Part shown: in pieces, positions 21,559-33,356 of the stretch | Position numbering within the stretch: position 1 is the stretch's first letter | Layout: every line of letters starts with the position of its first letter | NCBI GenBank assembly: GCA_003996215.1 | Contig: QJPP01007224.1 | Coordinates: 310,001-374,000, forward strand | Origin: Jaltomata sinuosa | Lineage: Eukaryota; Streptophyta; Magnoliopsida; Solanales; Solanaceae | Reading direction: 5' to 3' | DNA length: 64,000 nucleotides | The notes under the pieces: generated by a model | What the model saw: the letters and a program-made list of their open reading frames with translations, nothing else | Told to the model about the DNA's origin: nothing | The model's database searches: none | Translations under genes and position numbers: made by a program

Positions 21559-22945
21559 ATATGTTTGGTTTTCTTGAGGTTTAAAAATATTCAAATTTTT
21601 CCTGTATCACCCATTTTATTTTGGTCAACAGCCAATCAAATGACAACTCTTGATATGTCCAAGGCAGACATGCTCCTTGTCGAGCATTTTTTCTGATGCC
21701 CTGCTTGTGACTTTCTTGTTTTTTAAGTTGCAAATTTCTGTTATTTGTTCAAGTTTAGTTTTGCAAGTGGATGAAATTTTTCATTTAGAAAACATATCCC
21801 TCAATGTTGTTTCCCTTTTCTGGTTTTTAAATTTTTCCCTTCTTTTAAATATTTTGTTTCATCTGGACAATCAATATACTCTAGGGACGCCAACATGATT
21901 CTACGTATATTACTCAACTTGTTCCTATCCCTGTATTAATATTTGCCCCTTCGCCGCCAAATATATGTATATTTTGAACTACTCACAACTTACAAGTACG
22001 TAACACGTTATGTGAGAATAAAACCAAGACTCAAACTCAACTTTTTAATGTAGAAAATAGAATATTTAACAAATGTTTGAAAATTTGGCTTCACGCCATT
22101 ACAGGGGGAAAAAGAGCAGGGGCTAGAAAAATTGGATTCTCATGTTCGGTAATTATTTGTTGGCACTCAATATTTACACGAAATTGAATAATTAAAAATA
22201 AAATAAAAATATATGTCATTTAGTCATGGTTAACTGATGATATATGTATAAAAAACACGTGTCTTTTGCTAATTTATTTGGTGTAAACACCAGTAATTTT
22301 AAGCATCATCATATGTCTTGCACCACGTTATCTTGCTGTTGAAGAATATTAAAAAAGTTGCGTGCCTAATTTAAGCCTTCCATTACGCAGGGGAATGATG
22401 ACAGTATCACTATTGAAAGTTTGATTTGATTACTAAAGAAAATTTCCTAACTGTTAGAACTTAAACTACCTTGACTCTTCTACTAGACATCTTCTTTACG
22501 TCATTCTGAACTAACTAATTAACCAATAATTCATTCATTCAAGCGGCTGAGTTGATTTAATTAGTGCTTGTAAATTCGTTTTGCAAGTTGTATGTAAATA
22601 AAGGAAAAAGGACACGGACTTTTTGAGTTAATTAAGAATAGAGTGTATCTTAGGTTTCCTTCACCCTTTAAAATAAAAAAACAAAAGATATATAGTTTCT
22701 ATGCGTTATCCATATCTTTATATGACTTTGAGAATATACTATTCAACAATATTCATCTATCAGTCTCTCAATTAATTCATGCAATTAATTTTTTACTGTG
22801 GTGGACCGCTATCTTCACCTATATAAGTAAATGATATTTCACCTTGAGCCTGTTTGATTCAACCGATTGATCATAGATTAAACATTTAAGGGCAAAAAGT
22901 AAATATAATCTTGAAATTTATCGAAAACAATTTCTTTACTTCATT
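21559..22945. other. Intergenic DNA
   Basis: About 1.4 kb of AT-rich sequence. Short frames here lack recognisable domains. I see no gene or repeat structure. Confidence 0.5.
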
Positions 22946-23031
22946 TTGAGGTAAATGTACGGTCTACGTATATTCTACCCTCCCCAGACCCCACTTTGTA
23001 GGAATACACTGGGTATGTTATTGTTTAATTA
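22946..23031 (+). mobile_element. SINE 3' fragment, TS-like
   Basis: Contains GGTCTACGTATATTCTACCC, then TCCCCAGACCCCACTTTGTA, then ACACTGGGTATGTTATTG. This is the conserved 3' body and terminal TTG-type end of the tobacco TS SINE family. The tRNA-derived 5' part is absent. Confidence 0.7.
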
Positions 23032-23061
23032 TTTTTTATGTGTTTGGATAAAATTAAATGT

Positions 23062-23720
23062 TTAGGGTGTGTTTGGTAAGAGAGGAAAATGTTTTCTATG
23101 GAAAATATTTTTCAAGAAATCATTTTCTAGGAAAACAAAATGTTTCTTACTTATTTTCTTGTATTTGGTACGCAAGTAAAAAATAATATTTTAAAAGCAT
23201 CTGTATATATCTAACAGAAAATAATGAAAATATAGGTAAGAACAGAGTAATGCATATTGTGGTGGGGGAGGGGAGGGATGGAGGGTTGTGGTGGGGTAGG
23301 TGGGGGTGTAGGAACAGTTGTACGCCTACATCACTTACCTCCCGGGGGTAGATGGGGTGGGAGGTAAGTTGAGGTAGGTGGGGTGTTGTAGAAAAAAAAT
23401 TATTTATTTAAAAAAATAATTGGGGTGGGGGTAGGGTGAGGTGGGAGGTGAGGTGGGTTAAGGGGGGAGGGTGGGGTAAAGGGGTACAATTTTTTTTAAA
23501 AGAAAATTAAAAAAAATTGGGGTGGGTAGGGTGGAGATAGGGGTGGGGGTGGGGCGAGGGGGTGGATGGTTTTGAGAGTGTGAGGAGTTGTTTTCCCTAC
23601 TTTAATTAAGGAGTCATTTTCCTTATTTTCAAGGAGTTTATTTGTTTTAAAGAAAATATTTTTTAAATTTTTTAACCAAACGAACTGGAGAAATATTTTT
23701 GATTAAAATGCTTAAAATTC
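23062..23720. mobile_element. GTGTTTGGT-family element with G-rich core
   Basis: Left end GGGTGTGTTTGGTAAGAG with GGAAAATATTTTTC. Right end AAAATATTTTTTAAA followed by TTAACCAAACG (23651-23686), the inverse of the left motif. The middle, 23255-23580, is very G-rich on the plus strand with many GGGG runs. Shorter relatives are at 16870 and 28170. Class uncertain: perhaps a hAT-type or unclassified non-autonomous element. Confidence 0.45.
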
Positions 23721-23889
23721 TCCAACAGTTATTTTTAAAAAGTATTTTTACGAGGAAAAAGATGGACGATAGAAATGAATGTAGAGGAAGTTAAGGGTTT
23801 TATTTTGCAATGGTACTTTCAGAAATAATATAAATATTAGGGATGAAAATCAAATCAACAGGGCTTATAAATTCAAAAGTTATATATAT

Positions 23890-26165
23890 CATAGGAAATT
23901 ACTGTCCCCAAAGTGAGTGGTATTCAATTATTGCCCCTCATAAAAAAAGTCTTTAAAGAATATCTTTTCTTCCTTTTTATGTATAGTACAAATACATTTT
24001 TGCCCCTCTACACCATAACTCTCCATGTATATTTGTCTCTCAACTTTTAATTTTTATTTTTTCTTTTTCTTTTATCTTTTATTTTTTTTCTTTTTTTTCT
24101 TTTTCTCTCGACCTTTATTTCTCTCAACTTTTAATTTTTATTTTTTCTTTTTCTTTTATCTTTTATTTTTTTTATTTTTTTCTCAATCTTTTTTTTTTAT
24201 CATTGCTCTCAATCTTTTACTTTTTTGTTCTTTTATTTCTCCTAACCTTTATTTTTTGTCTTTTTTTCTTTTTTTTCTCTTCACACCTTCATTTTTTGTT
24301 TCTTTCAAACCTTTATTTCTCTCAAACTTGTTTATCTTTTTAATTTTTTATCTTTTTTTTTCTTTTTTCTCAATTTTTTTTAATTCTCATTTTCTTTTGT
24401 TCTCAACCTTTTTTTTTGTTCTTTTTTTTCTTATTTCTTTTTCTCTCGACCTTTATTTTTTCCTCAACCTTTATTTTTTTTCTCTCCTTTTTTTTAATTA
24501 TTTTTTCTTTTCTCTTTTTTTCTTAACCTCTATTATTTTTTGCTAATGAACAGAAAGTTGGATAATCCGCAAAGAGAATTTTCTTTCTTTGACATCGAAG
24601 TAAACTTAAGGGCGTGCTTTGTTGTTTGAAAGTCCTTTAGAACAAGTCTTGCCTCTAAGGCAAAAGTTATAGAACATCTCATAAATCAAGACACAATGAG
24701 GTAGTGTCAAGCCTTGCTCGTGGGGCATAACTTGTTGTTTGAAAATTCTTGAGCTAAGTCTTGTCTCTAAGCCAAGAATTATAGAGTATCTCATAAATTA
24801 AGACACAATCAAGTAGTGTTAACTCTTGGCCATGTGGCGTAACTTGTTTTTTGGGAAGTCCTTGGGCTAAGTCTTGCCTCTAAGGGAAACGTTATAGAAC
24901 ATCTCATAGATCAAGACACAATGTGCTAGTGTCAACTCTTGCCTATGAGGCGTAACTTGTTGTTCGAAAGTCTTAGAGCTAAGTCTTGCCTCTAAGGCAA
25001 CAGTTATAGAACATCTCATAAATCAAGACACAATGTGGCAGTGTCAACTCTTGCCCATGGGGCGTAACTTGTTATTTGAAAGTCCTTGGGCTAAGTCTTG
25101 CCTCTCAGGCAAGCGTTATAGAGCATCTCATAAATCAAGCACAATGTGATAGTGTCAACTCTTGCCCATGGGGCGTAACTTGTTGTTTGAAAGTCCTTGG
25201 GCTAAGTCTTGTCTCTAAGGCAAGAGTTATAGAATATCTCATAAATCAAGACACAATGAGGTAGTGTCAAGTCTTGCTCGTGGGGCATAACTTGTTGTTT
25301 GAAAATCCTTGAGCTAAGTCTTGCCTCTAAGATAAGAGTTATATAGTATCTCATAAATTAAGATACAATGAAGTAGTGTGAACTCTTGCCCATGGGGCGT
25401 AACTTATATTCTTTGAGAGGTCCTTGGGCTAAGTCTTGCCTCTAAGGCAAGTGTTATAAATCATCTCATAAATCAAGACACAATGTGCTAGTGTCAAATC
25501 TTGCTCATGGGGGGGGGGGGGGTAATTTATTGTTTGGAAGTCCTTGGGCTAAGTCTTGCCTCTAAAGCAAGAGTTATAGAAAATCTCATAAATAAATAAA
25601 TAAATAAAAAGGTAGAGAAAAATGATCCAAAAAAAGAGAAAAGAAAAATTAAAAGTCAAAGGAGAAAAAGAGAAAAAAAAAAATAGAAGTTGAGAAGGAG
25701 AAAGAAAAAAATAGAGATTGAGAAAAAAAGGAAAAAACAAAAAAAAAATGAAAAAAATAAAGATTGAGAAAAATTTATAAAAAAAATTAAAAAATAAAAT
25801 AAAATGGAGAAAAAAATAGAATTGAGAGGAGAAAAGAAAAAAATAAAGATTGAGAAAAAAGAAAAAAAAACATAGAAGAAAAAATAAAAGAAAAATAAAG
25901 GTTGAGAAAAAAGGGAAAAAAAGATAAAAGAAAAAATAAAAATCAAAGAAAAATAAGAAAGAGAAAAAGAAATAAATATAGAAGTTGAGAGGTAATATGG
26001 AGAGTTGTTTAAAAATATTTGAGGTATAGATGCGTAAAAAGGTAGTTGTTCTATACATAAAAAGAAGGAAGACTATTTTTGTAAGATCTTTCTTATGGGG
26101 GCAAAAATGCAAAGCCACTCCCTTTAAGGGGTGTTTATGTAGTTGTCCCTTTTCTTAGTGATACA
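23890..26165. mobile_element. Foldback element with polypyrimidine arms and central tandem repeats
   Basis: The left arm (about 23890-24545) reads as unique sequence and then as a T/C-rich tract. The right arm (about 25606-26165) is its inverse: A/G-rich, ending in the complement of the left start. Matching blocks include CTTCCTTTTTATGTATAG (left) against CTTCTTTTTATGTATAG (right, inverted), TTTTTGCCCC near both ends, and TAACTCTCCAT against CAACTCTCCAT. The tracts translate into long Phe-rich frames on the T-rich strand, which are artefacts. Between the arms lie nine 112-bp repeats. No transposase and no clear target duplication were found. Long inverted arms with internal repeats are the hallmark of foldback elements. 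Confidence 0.7.
24600..25605. repeat. 112-bp tandem array, nine copies
   Basis: Copies carry AAGTCTTGCCTCTAAGG at 24646, 24758, 24871, 24983, 25095, 25206, 25318, 25433 and 25553 (first base of GTCTTG or GTCTTGC). CTTGCC-tctaa-GGCAAG forms a 6-bp hairpin in most copies. A second motif, CTCTTGCCCATGGGGCG, recurs between them. A G-run near 25510-25522 enlarges the last unit. No gene. Confidence 0.9.
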
Positions 26166-29100
26166 AACCATAATAATTTATAAGACACATATAATACAAG
26201 TTGTATTCATAAATGATACATTTTAACACTCCTTATACCAACAAGAATAATTTATAACACACTTACAATACACATTTTAGGTCATATAAATACCCTAAAA
26301 ACGTATTTTGGAGGTAGACACATTATTTTTGAAGGCAAGAACATGCAAAAAAGCAAAACAACGGGAATTAGACTTAAGGTTTCAACTTCTTCCCTTCTTT
26401 TACTTGTTCGTTATGAAATTCTATGCTATGTTCTTAAACAATATTATGAGTAGCTAAATTTTCACTTTAGGGTATTGATGAAACCTTTTGTAGAATAAAT
26501 TCTTGTTACATTTTTATATAATTTAGCCTTTTGAATTTTTCTATGTTCAACTACGTGTTTATTTCAGTTGATTGAATGATCATAAATCGTCTCTGCATGT
26601 TTATTATGCATTGCTTGAGGAATAATGCATATTTAAGTGGTTGTTTAATAACGTGCTTCTGAAGTATTTGAGAGATCAATATTGCAAATTTAAAGGTCGA
26701 TTTGAAGATAATGAAGCTTTGACGTGGTCATAGTGAGCGGTAAAAAATTGCTCAACGAAATTATTAATAACGTAGCAAGAATAATTCTGATAATTGGAGA
26801 AATCATTACTCTAAACCTCCTTCATCTTGTTTCTAACTTTATTCTCTTTAGTTGATAATTTTTACTGTTTTATATTTATTAGTTAGATAGTTTCAAAGAA
26901 AAATCTTAATCTTTAAAACTAAATAATGGTTCAAACTTATTCTTTTAGTAATATTGATTAGTTATAGCTAAATTTTTGTTCTCTATGAGATTTGATTCTT
27001 GACATAACAATTGAATTATATTTAGAGGGATCGTTTATTCTTTTTAGGATGAGTTTTGGTTATGATCATTAATTTATACATTTTTGGATAATTATATTTA
27101 TTTTAAAGTTTATAATAATATGTAATCGTAAATGTTTACTTATAAAAAGAATATAGAGATATATAATTTATTAACCTAGCACTTTATGCTATTCGAATAC
27201 TTTGTTTATAAACTATAATTTGCTCATTAATAAATTTAAATAAAATATGAGAAAATTTTAATAAGAATTATAAGATTTTCATGTTAATAAATAAAATTAC
27301 AACTTAAAAAAATTATATTACATGTCCAAATAAAATCAACTTCAAATTAACCAATTTCTAGTCATGATTTTGAAATTTTGTCTAAATGGGCCCGATGATA
27401 TTTAATTTTAAAATTACTTGCACAATTTGCAATTTGCATACTGCAACGCTATTGGGTGACATCACCAATAAGTCAAAATTTGTAATTTAGGTCAAACTTA
27501 ACTTTTTGTGTGATCTTGTCGGAGGAATTAATATAATTTTATATTGAGAAATTATTGTATTGGAATGTCGAATGACAAGTGCCATGACGTACCATGACAA
27601 GGAATACCATTTATTTTACTCAAATAATAATTTACTCTAGAATATTCTATAAGTTCAACTCTTTCCGCGTAAATTTGTTTGTCTATCTTTAATTTGATAT
27701 AAATTTTAAAAAGTATACGTATTATTTAATTTATTTGATCTATTACTTTTTTAAATAAAATTTTAAAAAAATAAAGAAATTTTTTAAATACATGATCTAA
27801 ATTAAAAATATATAAAATTTACTAAAATACCCTTTAATCTTATGATTTGAATAGAGTACACTAATATTTTTCTTCTTTCAAAGTTTTACTCGATTAAAAT
27901 TGTCTTTCAAGTGGAACAAATATTATTCATTTTCATCAAATAAAATTGTAAATTAAAAGCTGTTGATTTAGATTTGGATTTGAATTTCACTAATTATTCA
28001 TCTTCTAATGATTAAAACAAAAAAAGTGGAGTACCAAAATTGTTACTCCCAAAGAAGTTTTCCTCCTTGACGAAGAACAAAAATCATGTTATGTTGTGAT
28101 TAATTATATTGAAAATCAGACAAATTATTAATTTTTTTTTTGTAATTTTGTAGTTTCTCAATCATTAAGAGTGTGTTTGGTATGGAGAAAAATATATTTT
28201 TTAATTTCTTCATGTTTGGTTGGTTAAAATATTTTGAAAAATATTTTTTCAACGAAAACAAGCTTCTTAAGAATGATGAAAATGACTTCTTTAATGAAAA
28301 TAGAGAAAATAAGTTTTATAAGTGACATTTAAGTTCATTGTCTCACCCACCCAACATCTCCAATCCCCACTGTTAGTTGGAAAATGGGATTGTTAATTTT
28401 AGAAAAATTCTCAAAATTATTAAAATAGAGTCGACACTTAATTATTGAAAGAAATTAAGAAAGTTTATTCACTTAAAAAATATTTAACAAAATAATCCTT
28501 TAAAAGTTCATAAATCTGAGTAAGAATTCTTCTTAATAAATCGATGGTGTATTTATTATGCATGGTGAAATCTAAGGTGATGAAGATGTGAGTCTGGTGA
28601 TGATGGCGAGAATGATGGTGGTGGTTTAATGGTGGGTTTGGTGGTATATAGTAAAGAAGAAGCAATTGGGGTGACATGAATTTTTTTAAATTTGACATAA
28701 CAACTAATGTGGCAGTGACATGGTAATGATGTGGCACGAGTGTAAAACACCTCTATTATGTGATTGGTTGTATGTGTTTAGGGTGAAAATAAATTCACTT
28801 TTAAAAAGTACACATGTGTAATAGATCGTCATAATAATTTAAGTGTGTAATCAATTTTTCAGAACGAGTTCAGAATGCATCTGATGTCCTTTCTCATATT
28901 TAAACAAAGATGAACTTGTCATAATAACATAAATAAGATATGAAAACTCATAGAAATTCATCTAAATTGAATTAAAATTGTTAGAGTTAGTAACAAGAGA
29001 ATACAAATATCGAAACAAATAGAAAGTAAGTGACTTGGGCTTTGCCCGATCTGAAATAACAAGTAGACCCCGTTATCTTTTCTGTTCGCTTGGAAGAGAA

Positions 29101-29414
29101 CTGGACTGCTGCCGACGTGTAACTATTAGACTTAAGCCCAAATCAATTCCAGCTACTTCCTTGTTGGGCTTTTGACCTACAAATATGCATGTTGTTGCTT
29201 ATTATTTTGAACTTTCAACCAGATTTAACTTCTCTTTCTCTTTGGGTTGGGATAACTCAAGAAAAGGCTTCTTCGTGTTGGGTCTTCCATAGCCCAACTC
29301 AGATTGTGCAGATGAGAAAATGAGTCTAGTAGGCTCAGAGCAGTTCATACATAAAAAATGAGAAATTAGGTATTGAAAGAGCTCATACGAAACTAAGAAA
29401 TAAGGAGAAACTTT

Positions 29415-29448
<34 letters not shown>

Positions 29449-29596
29449 AAGTAATTAGTTTACAATAAATATAGCCACATTTTTTTACCTAAGAAATAGC
29501 CCAAAAGGGCAAATATATCCACACTTGTAGGGCATGGACTTAACATGGTTGAAAAATGAATACCCAAGATTGTACGTTACTTGTTTGAAAAATGAA
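26166..29596. other. AT-rich intergenic DNA
   Basis: About 3.4 kb without a supported gene. It includes a copy of the GTGTTTGGTATGG repeat at 28170-28420, MITE-like fragments near 27660-27920 and a (TA)n microsatellite at 29418-29445. A His-rich minus-strand frame at 28465-28737 is low complexity and not supported. Confidence 0.5.
29418..29445. repeat. (TA)n microsatellite
   Basis: About 14 uninterrupted TA repeats. Confidence 0.9.
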
Positions 29597-30559
29597 TACC
29601 CCAAGATCTCTCTTATCAACAAAGAAAAAAACTTATATCTGATCCTAAATATTATCTGTGGGATGAGCCTTACTTGTTTATATCATTAGAAGATGTTGTT
29701 ATTTAGGTGATATAATAAAATTTGTATTTAAAAATAACAGTAAGTAGAAATAAGAACTTTAAACTATTTCTGAAAAATAGTAAAAGAAAAAGAGATGAAG
29801 GAAAAAATCGAACCCACTAAATACACAGTGTGTCCTTAAGGAAATTATTCCCCTCAAGCACCCGAGGTTGATGAAATATATTCTCCCAAAAAAGAACGGT
29901 TTAACTTCAACAGAATAGAGATACCTCAAATTCTGTCGAACTACGAATCACTCAACAACAGTAAAATAGAAAGAATTTAGAAGTACACATGCGTTTCCGT
30001 ACTCAAAATATACTGAAATTCATGCTTCATATCTGAGAAAGAATCAGATATTTATAGCCAAAAAATACTGCTTCAGAAAAGAAGAAAAGGTTCAGAAAAA
30101 TTGCACTGTTTCAGATACGTCGGGACCACATGCGATTTGCACATGAGGACTTGCGACTCGCAAGTCCCGTCGCAGACGCAATTCAGTGACACTGCCCAAA
30201 CTGACAGTCACTTGCATTGGGATATGCGTTCACAAGTGACAACTTGTGGCTCACATGTCTTAACGCATGTCCAAAACAGTAAGTGGAAGGGTGCGCCCTT
30301 TTGACTTGCGATTCGTGTGCATTTTGCATGTGCCGACATGCGGCTCGCACATGGAGAAAATATTATGGCTCAAAATTTTGGCTTAAGTAATTAAGTTTAA
30401 ATAAACTTTGTCCAAAAATATAATCTCTTAATCGATCTTTGACAAATTCAAAGCCAAAGCTAAAACCAAAGCCAAAGCTGAAGCCAAGCCGAGCCGAGCG
30501 AGCAATGATAACGGTGCAAGACTTGTCTTCTTCTCAACCCTTTAAGATAAGGAGGAAGT

Positions 30560-31463
30560 TGTTGGGTTCTATGAAGTTTTAATTAATGACAAAAGTGACA
30601 TGAAATAGGTAAGTAAAGCTGGTCCAACATTGCATGATCTCAATGAAGCCAAGATTATCCTGAAAGCTCATAGGATGAAGTGATCCACGTCAGCATACTA
30701 GAAGACAATATTGGAAAACTACACGTGGACAAAAGTGTGATGAAATCAAGTCAGCAAAGAGGTGTGAACATGAAGTTAAAGTTGAGTTCAACTACAACAC
30801 TAAGAGGCACGGGTTCGAGTAAAAGAAGGAATCTTACTTGAAGTAGAATTCTATGCATAGAGATCGGATGCAAGGAGGAGTTCAATTAAAAGAAGAACTC
30901 CGTGAGGAGTGATGCTTAAATAGTAGAGCTACTATCCAAAGCAAGTACCCACTTATAGAGCATGAAAAGGCAATTGTGAGATTGACTTTAGCAAGTGCAA
31001 CGAAGGTGACTGAAGAAACACATTGAAGAACCTGGTCCTAAGTACAGAGTCCAGCTAAGGCATCTTAGTAGTGATGTATTAGGAGTTGTTCTTTGAGTTG
31101 TAATCATAGTTCAGTGTGTTATAAATTAAAGTAGGATTGTTTGTCTCCAAGTTGGGTTAACTCGAAGATTTGGAAAACACAAACCTTGAGTGGTTGGTGT
31201 TATTAAGAGTTAAGAGTTTATAATTCATAGTTTGTATTGAGTTGTAACCAAACTTGTTGAGGCTCATTGTGTTAGTGAAGTTGGGTTGAAATCCTGTAGT
31301 GGTACAAGTCGTGGTTTTTACACCTTTGTGAGCCGGGTGGTTTTCCACGTAAAAATCACTGTCTTATTTAGCTACTGCTTTCTCATTGTTGAAACACGTT
31401 AGACAACCTGTTTCATTGATAGAAAACTAATAGAATTAAATCAGTAGGTCATGCAGACTATCA
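30560..31463 (+). repeat. 5' LTR of the Sirevirus-like element (904 bp)
   Basis: Paired with 47546-48450. Starts TGTTGGGTTC, ends GACTATCA. Confidence 0.93.
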
Positions 31464-31465
31464 AT

Positions 31466-31477
31466 TGGTATCAGAGC
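31466..31477 (+). promoter_or_regulatory. Primer binding site, initiator tRNA-Met
   Basis: TGGTATCAGAGC two bases after the 5' LTR is the standard plant copia complement of the initiator tRNA-Met 3' end. Confidence 0.9.
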
Positions 31478-31523
31478 AGGTATCTTAATCAAAGGTTAAC
31501 ACCTTAAGAACAAGATCCTGAAA

Positions 31524-33100
31524 ATGAATTATGCACCACCAATTGGACACTCTAAAGGACAATCCACTACCAGGCCTCCCCTCTTCAATGGATCGCATTT
31601 CATTTGGTGGAAAGCTAGAATGGAGGACTTCATCCAAGCTGAAGACTATGAACTATGGGACATGATCACTGATGGTCCAACTATTCCTGTGAAGACGGAT
31701 GAAGGAGTTCTTGTGAAGAAAGTAAGAAGTGAATACACTCTTGATGACCTTATTGCTCTAAAAAAATGCTAAGGCAAAAAACATCCTAGTCTGTGGACTA
31801 GGTCTTGATGAATACAACCGAGTGTCTAGTTGTACTACTGCCAAATAGATCTGGGATGCTCTGGTGAATGCTCATGAAGGAACAAGTCAAGTGAGAAAAT
31901 TCAGAGTTGACTTGTTGTTCACCGAGTATAAAACCTTCAAAATGAAGGAAAATGAGTTACTGCAAGACATGATCACTCGACTCACCACCCTTGTCAATGA
32001 AATATCATCCTTAGGAATGGTTTTGAACACTAAGGAACAAGTTGACAAGGTTCTAAAGATCCTACCCAAGTCAAAATGGGATGTGAAAGTCACAGCCATT
32101 AGAGAAGCAAAGGATCTCACTGATATGTCCTTAGACGAACTGGTTGGAAACTTGAAGACATATGAAATGAACATGAAAAATCCAAAGAAGGGGGAAGGAT
32201 CCAAAGAAAAGTCCCTAGCACTCAAAGCATATGACAGTGATGATTCAGATCTTGATGAAGAACAAATTGCATTTCTGGAAAAGAACTTCAAGAAATTCTT
32301 CAAGAAAGGAAGCGGCTATGACAAGAAAGGAACATGTAGCAAGAAGCGATCCAATAACAAGACTCAAGGAGGATGCTATAAATGTGGAAAGACTGATCAT
32401 ATGGTTAAGGAATGTCCACAGTGAGAAATTAAGTGGAACAAAGAGAGGGCCAAAAAGGAAGCAAAGATGAACTCCAAGAAGAAAGAAAATGAGGACTATG
32501 CTATGGTGGCTGGCTGGGGATCAGGAATTGAAGAATCTGATAATGAAGAGGTAGATGAAACTGCCTTCATGGCAATTGGAGACTCAGATCTAGAAGAAGA
32601 AGAAGAAGCTGACACTGAGGTAAGCATTCTTGAACTTAAAGACAAACTACATCTTTTTCTAAAAGAAAACTTCTTGCTTTGATGAATGCCTTGATTGAAG
32701 ACTTTGTTGAACAGACTTCTGATAGGAACCAGTTGTTCAGTGCTCTTGCAAGTCTGAAGTTTGAATACATAGATCTTGAAACTTGTAAGATTGCAACTGA
32801 CAAAGAAAATGGTATCTTAAAGGAACAAGTCAGACAACTTGATTCAACCAACTTGGGTCTAAAATCAGAAATCTTAAAGTGTGCAATCTCTGAAAAATGC
32901 AAAGAGAAAATTAGTGACAGTCAAAAGACTGCTGAGTCAGAATTGAAAAGTTGTAAAGAAAATCTTTCTATGAAAAGGAAAAAATGAGAAAATTGAGTCT
33001 AGAAAACTCCAGGATAAAGTTTGATCTTGAAAAATCAAATAGGTGGACTAACTCATCTAGAATAGTGTAAATTAGGAGAAAGGGCAGGTCTAGGATTTCA
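31524..33100 (+). pseudogene. gag: Sirevirus gag, broken
   Basis: Starts at ATG 31524 and encodes a copia gag N-terminus (FNGSHFIWWK). An extra A in the A-run near 31761-31768 shifts the frame. Downstream the gag body continues at 31864-32424, with a TAG before IWDAL near 31846. A zinc knuckle, CYKCGKTDHMVKEC, lies at about 32374-32415. A stop (32422) follows, then an acidic Glu-rich stretch (32467-32682), another frame change and a coiled-coil-like region (32679-32987). A second knuckle-like segment, CFICGQLGHPTTEC, is at about 33129-33171. The protein would form the particle; this copy cannot make it. Confidence 0.85.
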
Positions 33101-33356
33101 TAAAGAAATAACTTCTGCCAAAGACCTGTGCTTTATCTGTGGACAGCTGGGGCACCCTACCACTGAATGTCCAACTGCAGCGTAGTACACAAATAAAAAT
33201 ATTAAGCAGGCCAAAAGAAACAGTTGCGAATCTGTACCAAGGAACATGTCCATTAACCTATTGCCTCGATGGGCTAGAAGAAATTTAATACACCATTTTG
33301 TGCATAAGCAAGGACCCAAGCTTGCCTGGGTTCCTAAGACTAACCCTTAAACAATT

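Noticed and set aside
24025..24546. 173-codon Phe-rich frame and its counterpart at 25549-26118 on the other strand
   Set aside because: Pure consequence of the T/C tract in the foldback arms; their mirrored nature shows it.
28465..28737. His/Pro-rich minus-strand frame
   Set aside because: Low-complexity GTG-rich DNA, no conserved domain.
29692..29696. Treating the split copia LTR as two LTRs of one full element
   Set aside because: The two pieces are complementary parts of a single LTR, and together make one copy flanked by GATGT.
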